Shown here in pieces: positions 8,113 through 15,548 of a stretch of DNA of 31,728 bases. The notes under the pieces were generated by a model that was given only the letters and a program-made list of their open reading frames with translations, did not search any database and was not told the origin of the DNA. A program made the position numbers and the translations under genes. The DNA comes from an uncultured Bacteroidota bacterium (GTDB taxonomy: Bacteria > Bacteroidota > Rhodothermia > Rhodothermales > UBA10348): contig CALBJU010000274.1 of assembly GCA_937893205.1 (NCBI GenBank), positions 1-31,728 on the forward strand, written 5' to 3'. The stretch's first letter is position 1; each line of letters begins with the position of its first letter.

Positions 8113-10656
8113 ATGAACCAGCTCATCCTATTCGTAATTGTTCTGATTGGCTTGACCGGGTGTCGCGAATCCGATCAAATCATAGAGAAGCAGCTCGTTT
8201 TCGATCGATACGACTGGTGGGATAATCGCGATTGGGACTGGTATTCTGAAAACATTCCTTTCATCGAAACGCCAGACCCTCAGATCGATGAAGTCTATTA
8301 CTATCGTTGGGAGGTTATGACCAAGCACCTCACCTACGGTTCGCCCGAAACAGGCTACACATTCACTGAATTTATCGACCGGCCGTTCTGGTCGGGTACC
8401 TATGGCGGGATCGCCTGTCCCCTGGGACATCAGCTTTCTGAAGTACGCTGGCTGAAAAATAGCCGCATCATCGATGACTTTTCACGGTACTGGATCGACA
8501 CAGAGGGCGCGCGGCCCCGAAATTACTCAAACTGGTATGGAGCAGGGCTCTGGCAGATCCATGAGGTCCGGGGTGACGAGGCGTGGATTACGTCTATGCT
8601 TCCGTACATGGAAAAACAGCTGGCGGGATGGTTCAATGTGCACTTTGATCCGGATCATGGTCTCTTTTATCGGACGGGCCACGACGATGGAATGGAAGTC
8701 AACATCAACAGCCGCCAGGCCGAAGATAACTGGGTGGTAGAAGGATATCGACCAACGCTCAACTCATACTTGTATGGCGACCTCCTCGCCGCGTCCCAAA
8801 CTGCGCTGTTAGCAGGCGAAGACGATATAGCGGCTGATTACTCGAACCGGGCAACCCTCTTGAAAACTCGGGTGCTCGAAGAGCTCTGGGACGATCGCCG
8901 CCAGTTCTTCCTACACCAGTGGGTGGATGACCATCCTCCTGGAATTGAGGCTAAGTCTCGGACCTATGAAACGGGACCGTTTGTGGGTGATGAGCACGGG
9001 CGAGAGCTGATAGGCTATGTCCCGTGGCAGTTCAATCTTCCGGACCCCGAGCATGCTGTCGCTTGGAAATATCTGATGGATCCCAACTATTTCTTTGCTC
9101 CATTCGGACCGACAACAACGGAACAGAACGATCCGCAGTTTTACGTGTCACCGAATTGCTGCGTGTGGAGCGGTCAATCGTGGCCGTACGCCACCACACA
9201 GACCCTCGTGGCGATGGCAAATCTGCTCAACGACTATGAACAGGATGAAGTGGATGTAACTGACTATGTCAAACTGCTCGGTATTTACACGCGCACGCAG
9301 TACAAAGATGGCCGCCCCTACATTGCGGAATCGGCCAATCCATTCGACGGATCCTGGTTCGGAAGCGACATGCCCAACCACAGCGAGCACTATTTACATT
9401 CCGGCTACGTCGATCTGATCCTGGGTGGACTTCTAGGGATTCGTGCCACAGCTGGAGATTCGCTGCGGATCAATCCACTCGTCCCGCACGACTGGGATTA
9501 TTTTTCGGTAGAGGGCGTCTCTTATCATGGTCACGAACTGTCGCTGGTTTGGGACCGGGACGGAACGCGCTATAACCGGGGCGCCGGGTTCACGGTCCTG
9601 CTTGATGGTAAAACGGTTCTGAATCGGCCTGATCTGGCAGACATTCAGGTGAGCATTCCACCAACTCGGGCCTCCATGGCATTCGAGCGCCCTCATAATG
9701 TTGCAGTCAATAACGGGCGACGCTTCCCTGAAATCACCGCATCCTACTCGCATCCGTCGACGCCAGTCTTCTACGCAAACGACGGTGGCATATGGTACCA
9801 TGATGTTCCGATAAACCGTTGGACTACACTTGATTCACCAAACCCACAAGATTGGATTGCGGTTGATTTCGGCGTGGTTGGACCCGAATCAAAGCAGACA
9901 GTGTCAGAAGTCAAACTGTATTTTATCGATGACGATGCCTCGCTTGCGCCACCGGCAGCCTACACTGTCGAGGCCCTGATCGAAGGGCAGTGGACCGAAA
10001 TCAGCGAACACTCTCGACACCCGGAGCATCCCGTGGCGAGGCGGGCCAACACGATCTCTTTTGAGCCTCTCGATGTGGAGGGTATCCGGGTCATCTTCAC
10101 CCACGCAGAGAACAGTTTCACCGGACTCTCCGAAATCGAAGTTTGGACGCCCTCGGGTGCACGGATTGTCTCACCTACCGGACAGCCTCGGAATCTTGCC
10201 CTGAATCCGGACCGCAGGCCTTTTCCCCGTGTCTCTGCCTCGTACGCCCTGAATCAGGATGAGCTGGGTGTTTTGATTGACGGCTCATTCGGCCTGACGA
10301 CCTACCAGGCTAATCGCTGGACGGCGAACAATACACCAAATTCGGAGGACTGGGTGCAGATTGAATTCGATGGCCCCAAAACCATTTCGAGAGTTGATGC
10401 CTACTTATGGGGCGACTCCGCTCGCTACTTGGGCCGTATAGACAGCACTGTTTCGGCACCGCGCGGGCTCAGGGTGAGCGTGCTCAGCGAGGGAGAATGG
10501 ATGTCGGTTAATAATCCTTTAAGCGTTCCCGAAATTCCGCTGTCCATGGCCAGAAATACGCTGCATTTTGATCCGGTCGAAACCGCGATGATACGAGTGT
10601 ATTTTGAACACAATCTTCCTTCTGTTTCCGGCGCGACAGAGATTCAGGTCTGGTAA
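8113..10656 (+). CDS. Lipoprotein glycoside hydrolase, MGH1-like six-hairpin fold, with two F5/8 type C domains
   Basis: The 847-residue product starts best at ATG 8113, which opens a lipoprotein signal with lipobox LTGC (Cys17). Residues roughly 80-520 look like an (alpha/alpha)6 glycosidase of the MGH1-like/GH63-related type: NYSNWYGAGLWQIHEV, YRPTLNSYLYGDLLAAS, GYVPWQFNLP, FGPTTTEQNDP, CCVWSGQSWPYATTQT and NHSEHYLHSGYVDLILGG. Two discoidin (F5/8 type C) domains follow, about residues 528-677 and 693-847, each with an N-terminal NRWT motif (INRWTTLDSP; ANRWTANNTP) and ending in EIEVW/EIQVW; they usually bind glycans. It is probably tethered in the outer membrane and trims oligosaccharides. 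Substrate and catalytic acids cannot be fixed by eye. The symporter relic begins 36 bases downstream, consistent with an old operon. Confidence 0.85.
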   Translation: MNQLILFVIVLIGLTGCRESDQIIEKQLVFDRYDWWDNRDWDWYSENIPFIETPDPQIDEVYYYRWEVMTKHLTYGSPETGYTFTEFIDRPFWSGTYGGIACPLGHQLSEVRWLKNSRIIDDFSRYWIDTEGARPRNYSNWYGAGLWQIHEVRGDEAWITSMLPYMEKQLAGWFNVHFDPDHGLFYRTGHDDGMEVNINSRQAEDNWVVEGYRPTLNSYLYGDLLAASQTALLAGEDDIAADYSNRATLLKTRVLEELWDDRRQFFLHQWVDDHPPGIEAKSRTYETGPFVGDEHGRELIGYVPWQFNLPDPEHAVAWKYLMDPNYFFAPFGPTTTEQNDPQFYVSPNCCVWSGQSWPYATTQTLVAMANLLNDYEQDEVDVTDYVKLLGIYTRTQYKDGRPYIAESANPFDGSWFGSDMPNHSEHYLHSGYVDLILGGLLGIRATAGDSLRINPLVPHDWDYFSVEGVSYHGHELSLVWDRDGTRYNRGAGFTVLLDGKTVLNRPDLADIQVSIPPTRASMAFERPHNVAVNNGRRFPEITASYSHPSTPVFYANDGGIWYHDVPINRWTTLDSPNPQDWIAVDFGVVGPESKQTVSEVKLYFIDDDASLAPPAAYTVEALIEGQWTEISEHSRHPEHPVARRANTISFEPLDVEGIRVIFTHAENSFTGLSEIEVWTPSGARIVSPTGQPRNLALNPDRRPFPRVSASYALNQDELGVLIDGSFGLTTYQANRWTANNTPNSEDWVQIEFDGPKTISRVDAYLWGDSARYLGRIDSTVSAPRGLRVSVLSEGEWMSVNNPLSVPEIPLSMARNTLHFDPVETAMIRVYFEHNLPSVSGATEIQVW

Positions 10657-10692
10657 AGTTGTAAAGGGTCTTTCACGGCCCATAAAAACCCT

Positions 10693-11204
10693 ATGCAGCT
10701 AACAACGCTGGATCTGTTCGCTTTCGTCTCGTTTATCCTTTTCGTAATAGGGGTCTCACTCTACGCCGGACGGAAAGAGGAGACCGATGAGGATTATTTT
10801 CTGGCCGGGCGAAATCTATCGTGGTGGCTCATTGGATTTTCTCTGATCGCGTCCAATATTTCCACCGAGCACTTCGTCGGGATGGCCGGACGTGGCTATG
10901 AACTCGGACTTGCGATTGCCTCCTACGAGTGGATGGCCGCCGTTACGCTCGTCATTGTGGCCCTCTTTTTTCTGCCGCGTTTCTTGCGCGCTGGCATTTT
11001 ACCATCCCCGAATATCTCGAGTATCGATACAGCGTGGCGGCTCGGACCCTTATGGCCCTCCTCATGATGGTGATCTATATTTTTGTTGCGCTGGCTGCCG
11101 TCCTCTATTCGGGTGCACTGGCGAGGCCCGTACCAAGAAAAACAATGACTGATATGACGACAAATCGAGGGAAAGTAGAGGTCTGCATGGCGGCGTTATT
11201 ATAA
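10693..11204 (+). pseudogene. Sugar-type sodium:solute symporter (SSS) relic: N-terminus, frameshift, internal deletion
   Basis: The first 100 codons are a clear SSS/SGLT N-terminus: SLYAGRKEETDEDYFLAGRN, LSWWLIGFSLIASNISTEHF and MAGRGYELGLAIASYEWMAA. At the T-run 10997-11000 the frame breaks. The family sequence resumes one frame over as FTIPEYLEYRYSVAARTL then FVALAAVLYSGALA, so one T is missing relative to the intact frame. After about 11125 the membrane domain ends abruptly and 26 codons follow up to TAA at 11202 (including TMTDMTTNRGKVEV). These resemble the pre-final-helix segment of sugar SSS proteins. Intact family members are about 500-550 residues, so around 350 internal codons appear lost. 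It presumably imported the sugar released by the upstream glycosidase. Confidence 0.82.
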
Positions 11205-11238
11205 TTTAACTGGGGAAGTGTAACCGATAATCATAGAT

Positions 11239-11269
11239 GGGTCTGTATCTGGGTCTGTATCTGGGTCTG
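11239..11269. repeat. 12-base tandem repeat, about 2.6 copies
   Basis: The unit GGGTCTGTATCT occurs at 11239-11250 and 11251-11262, followed by a partial third copy GGGTCTG at 11263-11269. It lies in the non-coding gap between the symporter relic and the TIM-barrel gene, where a deletion scar is likely. No function is known. Confidence 0.85.
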
Positions 11270-11467
11270 GTCGCGGTAGTTGAAAAATGATAGGTGAGTG
11301 GGCGGTAGCTCTGCTGGACGATCACCAACCTGGGAATATGATCGGAATTTCTCTGCAGATACTCAAAATAATCTGTCAGGAAGCAGAAAGGACTAAATTA
11401 CATAGCCTGTCATTCACGTTTGCGAGAGCGCCACGCTCGTATTATTCTTCGCCCAGTAACACCAGAC

Positions 11468-11481
11468 AGGGTATCATTTTG
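11468..11481 (+). promoter_or_regulatory. Ribosome-binding site that decides a TTG start
   Basis: AGGG at 11468-11471 lies seven bases before TTG 11479-11481. Family similarity of the TIM-barrel protein starts at this codon. The ATG 64 codons further upstream (11287) leads through sequence with no family match. Confidence 0.5.
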
Positions 11482-12339
11482 ATCACAAAACGTATTTCTA
11501 CCGATCAAATCCTCGCCAATCTTAAGGCGAAAGTAGATCAGCGTATTCCGATAATGATTTCTTCAGCTGGAAGCGGGTTGGTAGCCAAATTGCTGGAAAA
11601 ATGTGGTACGGACTGCGTGAACACGTTTTCGGGTGCACGACTGCGCGGCAATGGCATGGGCACGATGGCCATGATGTGGCCCATTCTGGATTCGAATCGA
11701 CAAACGCTCGATTACACCCGCGAGGACATAATGCCCGCGATGGAGGGCAAAGCCTTCGTGTGCGCGTGCCTCAATGCGAATGATCCACTGAAAGACATGC
11801 GCATGGTGTTGCAGGAGTGTAAAGACATGGGCGTCCAGTCTGTCTCCAATATCGGCCCCTCCATTTCATATGTCGATCATGATTCGGAGATCTATAAGGT
11901 GCTGACATCCGCCGGTATCACGCTGCAGAACGAAATTGACATGCTGAAGCTGGCAAGGGAAGAGATGGATATGGTTACGATCGGACTGGGCTTCACGCTC
12001 GAAGACTCGATCGCAGTCTGCGAGAAGGCCAGACCTCACATTTTCTGTTACCACGCTGGCACTACGAAAGGGGGGCTGAAGGGTTATGACAGCGGTTTGA
12101 CCATTGAGCAAACTGCCGAGCAGACAGAGTATGCCTACCAGAAGTGTCGGGAAGTCCACCCGGACGTGATTCTGATTGCTCATGGCGCTGCGATGGAGAA
12201 TCCGGCTGATGCTCAGTACATGTTGGACAATACGTCGGGCCATGGATTCTGGACCGGGTCCTCGACCGAGCGTTTGCCCATCGAGCGGGCGGTCACCGAG
12301 GCCGCATCAGAGTTCGCCAGCCTGCGTTTCTCCAATTAA
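11479..12339 (+). CDS. Phosphoenolpyruvate hydrolase-like TIM-barrel protein
   Basis: The 286-residue product matches the family annotated as PEP hydrolase/TIM-barrel signal transduction protein. Visible hallmarks are IPIMISSAGSGLVAKLLEKC near the start, FSGARLRGNGMGTMAMMWP, GVQSVSNIGPSI, and at the end IAHGAAMENPADAQYMLDNT and FWTGSSTERLP. It lacks a signal peptide, so it is cytoplasmic. The next gene, 33 bases downstream, is a Tm-1-like ATP-binding protein; the two domains are fused in plant Tm-1 homologues, and the bacterial neighbours likely act as one complex or pathway. The family name rests on distant similarity to PEP-utilising enzymes; a real PEP-hydrolysing activity here is unproven. 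The TTG start is inferred from the ribosome-binding site and family length. Confidence 0.88.
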   Translation: MITKRISTDQILANLKAKVDQRIPIMISSAGSGLVAKLLEKCGTDCVNTFSGARLRGNGMGTMAMMWPILDSNRQTLDYTREDIMPAMEGKAFVCACLNANDPLKDMRMVLQECKDMGVQSVSNIGPSISYVDHDSEIYKVLTSAGITLQNEIDMLKLAREEMDMVTIGLGFTLEDSIAVCEKARPHIFCYHAGTTKGGLKGYDSGLTIEQTAEQTEYAYQKCREVHPDVILIAHGAAMENPADAQYMLDNTSGHGFWTGSSTERLPIERAVTEAASEFASLRFSN

Positions 12340-12372
12340 TCTGCTTTTCTCAAATTAACCCAGGCGCGAAGA

Positions 12373-13590
12373 ATGAAAACCATCGCGATTTTAGCCACGC
12401 TCGACACGAAAGCCGCAGAAGCCGACTTCATGCGGAGCGAAATCGAGGCTCTGGGTGGAGAAGCCATGCTCATCGACATCGGGGTCATTGGTGAGCCGGG
12501 GGTAGTAGCGGATGTGTCCAGGGAAGAAATCATCGAAGCGGGGGGTGGTTCACTGGCGGAATTGCTCGACAATCCGAGCCGTGCGAAGGCCAGCCCATTT
12601 GTGATAGCCGGCGCGACGAAAACGATGCTAAAGCTCCAGGAATCCGGCGCCATTGATGCCGTCGTAACGCTTGGTGGAACGCAGGGGACATCCACCTGCG
12701 CGCCCGTCCTACAGGCGCTTCCGTACGGATTTCCCAAGGTGATGCTCTCAACGGCAGCATCCGGAGATACGTCGCCGTTTGTTGGAATCAAGGACATCAC
12801 CATGATGTTCGCCGTGAGCGATATTCTTGGTCTTAACGTGTTCTCCCGCAAAATATTAGCGAATGCTGCGGCGTGCGCCTGGGGTATGGCCCAGGTTGAG
12901 AGAAGCATAACCAGATCGACTGCCAAGGGAGTCATAGGAATGACCAATCTGGGTGTGTTGACCCAGGGAGCGATGCACGCGCTGACCGTATTCGAGGCCG
13001 CTGGATATGAGGTGATCACCTTCCACGCCATTGGAGCGGGTGGAGAGGCCATGGAGCAGATGATGAAAGAGGGTATCATCACTGCAGTCTTTGATTATGC
13101 GATGGGTGAAATAGCTGATGGAGTATATGGAGTGCTCCGCGCCTCAGGACCCGAACGGCTTACCGTGGCTGGCAAACTTGGACTGCCCCAGGTTATCTGT
13201 CCAGGAGGCTCCGAACATCTCGGTATTCTTGTCAGTGAGCCCAACAAGGTCCCCGACGGCTGGGACGACCACCAAATTGTCTGGCACTCACCATTCGTTT
13301 TCGTTCCGCGCTTGAATGCAGATCAGCAGGCCCGTGTAGCGGAAGCAATCGGCGAGCGGCTCGAACACACGACGGGGAATGCCGTTTTTCTGATGCCGTT
13401 GAAAGGAGTGAGCAGTTACTCGGCAAAGGGTGGTGCCCTCTATAATCCGGAACTGGACCAGATCTACTGGGACTTGCTACAGCGTAATCTTCCTGATACG
13501 ATAACGGTCGAAGCACTCGATTATAATGCCGAGGACCCGGCCTTTGTCGAATACGCGGCCGAAAAATTGATAGAGATGATCGAGGCCTGA
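12373..13590 (+). CDS. Tm-1-like ATP-binding domain protein (UPF0261)
   Basis: The 405-residue product is a full-length UPF0261/Tm-1-like protein. It starts MKTIAILATLDTKAAEADFM, has the Gly/Thr-rich stretch VVTLGGTQGTSTC, the hallmark MLSTAASGDTSPFVGIKDI and then SDILGLNVFSRKILANAA. A late GVSSYSAKGGALYNPE segment is also typical. In tomato, the Tm-1 N-terminal domain binds ATP and inhibits tobamovirus replication; the bacterial role is not established. The gene follows the PEP-hydrolase-like gene with a 33-base gap on the same strand and is convergent with the class II aldolase, with only 9 bases between the stops. The gene order suggests a metabolic enzyme pair, possibly for a sugar acid; that is inference. 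Confidence 0.92.
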   Translation: MKTIAILATLDTKAAEADFMRSEIEALGGEAMLIDIGVIGEPGVVADVSREEIIEAGGGSLAELLDNPSRAKASPFVIAGATKTMLKLQESGAIDAVVTLGGTQGTSTCAPVLQALPYGFPKVMLSTAASGDTSPFVGIKDITMMFAVSDILGLNVFSRKILANAAACAWGMAQVERSITRSTAKGVIGMTNLGVLTQGAMHALTVFEAAGYEVITFHAIGAGGEAMEQMMKEGIITAVFDYAMGEIADGVYGVLRASGPERLTVAGKLGLPQVICPGGSEHLGILVSEPNKVPDGWDDHQIVWHSPFVFVPRLNADQQARVAEAIGERLEHTTGNAVFLMPLKGVSSYSAKGGALYNPELDQIYWDLLQRNLPDTITVEALDYNAEDPAFVEYAAEKLIEMIEA

Positions 13591-13599
13591 GGAGTCCCC

Positions 13600-14220
13600 T
13601 CAGACTTTTTCCGGTCGAAACAGGCGATCGCAGCAGTTCAGCAGGATGGACGCGGCGTGTCCAAGGCTGTTTCCGTAGGCCATTACGCCGTCTTCGTGGC
13701 CACCCATGATGACGAGTTGTTTTGAGGGTCGCTCTTTCGCGGTAAGCAGCCTGATGATCTCGTACGCCATTTCCGGAGTTCCGTAGGTGATGTGTGGCGA
13801 TGTGGTAGGCAACTCATTGCAGTACGTATTCCAGAGGTACGCGTTGTGGATGTGAATCACAGCGCCAATGGATCTCGATGCGGTGTAGAAGGCCGCATGG
13901 CTCATCGTCTCGGAGGACGCCGTGATGGGACCGATACACGACACGCGGTTTTCTTCAAAATTGTAGTCCAGTATTCGGGTGAAATGCTCCCGCCCGAGTT
14001 CCCGGACGTTTCCAGTCGAGGCCCCGGTGATGAGGAACTCACGCGGAGGATTGTCCCGTACGCTGATATTCCCGTATCCGACACCGTCGGGAAGGGCGCC
14101 GATCAGCCCGACCTTGTACATCTGCTGCCGCCACTCACTGAGCGTGCGGATCTTATGCCAACTCACGGGCGGACCCTCGGTCCAATCGGTGTTGAATTTG
14201 ATATATCCTTCGTCGTGCAT
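13600..14220 (-). CDS. Class II aldolase/adducin family protein
   Basis: The 206-residue product has the class II aldolase layout: GVGYGNISVR (residues 46-55), FLITGASTGN, catalytic-type Glu104 in SSETMSHAAFY, the metal-binding pair His123/His125 in VIHIHNAYLW, and a third candidate ligand His175 in MGGHEDG. Such enzymes cleave or epimerise sugar phosphates using a divalent metal (usually zinc). I chose ATG 14220, seven bases after the fic stop, instead of the in-frame ATG at 14256 inside fic; an AGGCG lies five bases before it. This makes fic and the aldolase a tight operon. Its facing the Tm-1-like/PEP-hydrolase pair hints at a shared pathway, but the substrate cannot be deduced. Confidence 0.85.
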   Translation of the reverse strand: MHDEGYIKFNTDWTEGPPVSWHKIRTLSEWRQQMYKVGLIGALPDGVGYGNISVRDNPPREFLITGASTGNVRELGREHFTRILDYNFEENRVSCIGPITASSETMSHAAFYTASRSIGAVIHIHNAYLWNTYCNELPTTSPHITYGTPEMAYEIIRLLTAKERPSKQLVIMGGHEDGVMAYGNSLGHAASILLNCCDRLFRPEKV

Positions 14221-14227
14221 CGGACGC

Positions 14228-15346
14228 CTAATCTCTTTTATCTGGAAGTAGCACATCCAGGCTGCGCATGATAGCAGTATTAATAAAGTACTTATCTCGA
14301 TGTATTTGAATCGAGGTCAGGATGCCAAGTTTTTCAAGCTGATTCAGGTAGCGGGAAGCCGTGACTCGCCCAGCGATTCCTGCGTCGACGAGATGGCCAA
14401 TCTTGCAATACGGGTGTTTAAATATGAGGTCGATAAGTTCTCGAGAGTAGCCAGATTTCATCCTGGTTCGAGAGAGATCCGCGGCTTCATCGATCGCCTT
14501 GTTAAGCTGGATAATTGAGGCAAGTGTCCACTTCGATGTTTCTCGAACCCCAGTTAAGATAAACGAGACCCATCCGGCCCAATCTCCTCGTTCAGTCACT
14601 GCTCGTAACCGCGTGTAGTACTCTGAGCGATGAAGAAGAATGTACCGGCTCAGGTAGAGTACTGGATGCTCTAAAAGTCCGCGTTGAATCAGATATAAAA
14701 CATTTAAAATGCGGCCGGTTCGCCCATTACCGTCATAAAATGGATGAATTGCTTCGAACTGGTAGTGTATCAGTGCTAGACAAATTACCGGATCTAATTC
14801 CTTGTTTTCATGGATAAAAACTTCGAGAGCAGCAAGTTTTTTGCGAATGAGAGCTTCACCGGAGGGAGGGGTGTAAATAATGGTGCCACTCTCAGGGTTG
14901 GAAATGACTGTGCCCATTTGCTGTCGAATACCAGCCTCCGTATTGCGAAGCTGTTGTTGGATGGATACCAACAAGTTTGTAGTGATCAGGCCATTTGCGT
15001 TCATCTTATCCATCCCCATCTTCATGGAGAGGCGATAGCGGAGAACTTCTTTTGCTGGTCCTGATCCTTCCCAACTTGACGAAATGCCACTCAGGGCATC
15101 TGCCTGGAAAAGCTCATCCTGCGTGGTTACGATGTTTTCGATTTCCGAAGAGTCTTTGCTCTCCTGAAGAGAAATCGTTTCCAGAAGAATATCCGGGTTT
15201 GGTAGCGTGCGGCACGTACCCTTCAACTCAGCCAGTGCAGTTCTGGCTTCAATGGTAAGCTGAATGATCTCGCGAGATTCGGAAAACGTAGAATCGGGCG
15301 GTAGATCAGGTAAGTCATTAAAGGGTTTTTCCGGTGCGAAGGTCAT
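14228..15346 (-). CDS. Fic family protein with N-terminal inhibitory motif and C-terminal winged helix
   Basis: The product (372 residues from ATG 15346) is a Fic-domain protein, expected to transfer AMP or another phosphate-containing group to protein hydroxyls. The complete active-site motif HPFYDGNGRTGR is at residues 201-212. The N-terminal class II inhibitory motif (S/T)xxxE(G/N) is intact as SSEIEN at 66-71, so the protein can be self-inhibited. The C-terminal 80 residues, with FKHPYCKIGHLVDAG and VTASRYLNQLEKLGILT, look like a winged helix that may bind DNA. ATG 15346 is preceded by GGAAAG. The alternative ATG 15370 lies inside the palindrome at 15357-15382, which suggests that site is an operator. 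The aldolase follows at once, so both may be co-regulated. Confidence 0.92.
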   Translation of the reverse strand: MTFAPEKPFNDLPDLPPDSTFSESREIIQLTIEARTALAELKGTCRTLPNPDILLETISLQESKDSSEIENIVTTQDELFQADALSGISSSWEGSGPAKEVLRYRLSMKMGMDKMNANGLITTNLLVSIQQQLRNTEAGIRQQMGTVISNPESGTIIYTPPSGEALIRKKLAALEVFIHENKELDPVICLALIHYQFEAIHPFYDGNGRTGRILNVLYLIQRGLLEHPVLYLSRYILLHRSEYYTRLRAVTERGDWAGWVSFILTGVRETSKWTLASIIQLNKAIDEAADLSRTRMKSGYSRELIDLIFKHPYCKIGHLVDAGIAGRVTASRYLNQLEKLGILTSIQIHRDKYFINTAIMRSLDVLLPDKRD

Positions 15347-15356
15347 GCGCTTTCCG

Positions 15357-15382
15357 TGTACATGAGGCATATGTCATGTACA
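15357..15382. promoter_or_regulatory. Perfect 9+8+9 palindrome at the fic start, operator candidate
   Basis: TGTACATGA (15357-15365) and TCATGTACA (15374-15382) are exact inverted copies around an 8-base spacer. The site ends 11 bases upstream of the preferred fic ATG. On the minus strand the A/T-rich DNA just upstream (about 15383-15412) looks promoter-like. The Fic protein has its own winged helix, so autoregulation is a reasonable inference. Confidence 0.65.
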
Positions 15383-15423
15383 TAATAACGAAAAAAATAG
15401 ACATGACAAACATTTGATCTTCA

Positions 15424-15453
15424 ATTCGATATGATTCGATATGATTCGATATG
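15424..15453. repeat. Three perfect tandem copies of a 10-base unit upstream of fic
   Basis: ATTCGATATG occurs at 15424-15433, 15434-15443 and 15444-15453 without a mismatch. A 10-base period places equal bases on about the same helix face, as in arrayed regulator sites. The repeat lies between the divergent fic and sulfatase genes, about 40 bases from the palindrome. Confidence 0.9.
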
Positions 15454-15535
15454 TATACGTTTGAACGAGCGAAAATAGCAGACAACTCCATGCTGGTTGG
15501 ACAGACGCCTCCTTATGATGACTTTCTGCTACTTT

Positions 15536-15548
15536 AGGAGCAAAATTG
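15536..15548 (+). promoter_or_regulatory. Shine-Dalgarno site for a TTG sulfatase start
   Basis: AGGAG at 15536-15540 sits five bases before TTG 15546-15548, an ideal spacing. The first ATG (15555) would have a spacing of 14 bases. This favours the TTG start. Confidence 0.55.

Noticed and set aside
11287..11478. N-terminal extension of the TIM-barrel gene from ATG 11287
   Set aside because: The 64 extra residues lack family similarity; a TTG with a ribosome-binding site fits the family start.
12336..13082. 248-codon minus-strand frame opposite the Tm-1-like gene
   Set aside because: Its composition is that of an antisense shadow (rich in Ser, Pro, Ala and Met) and the opposite strand is a clear family member.
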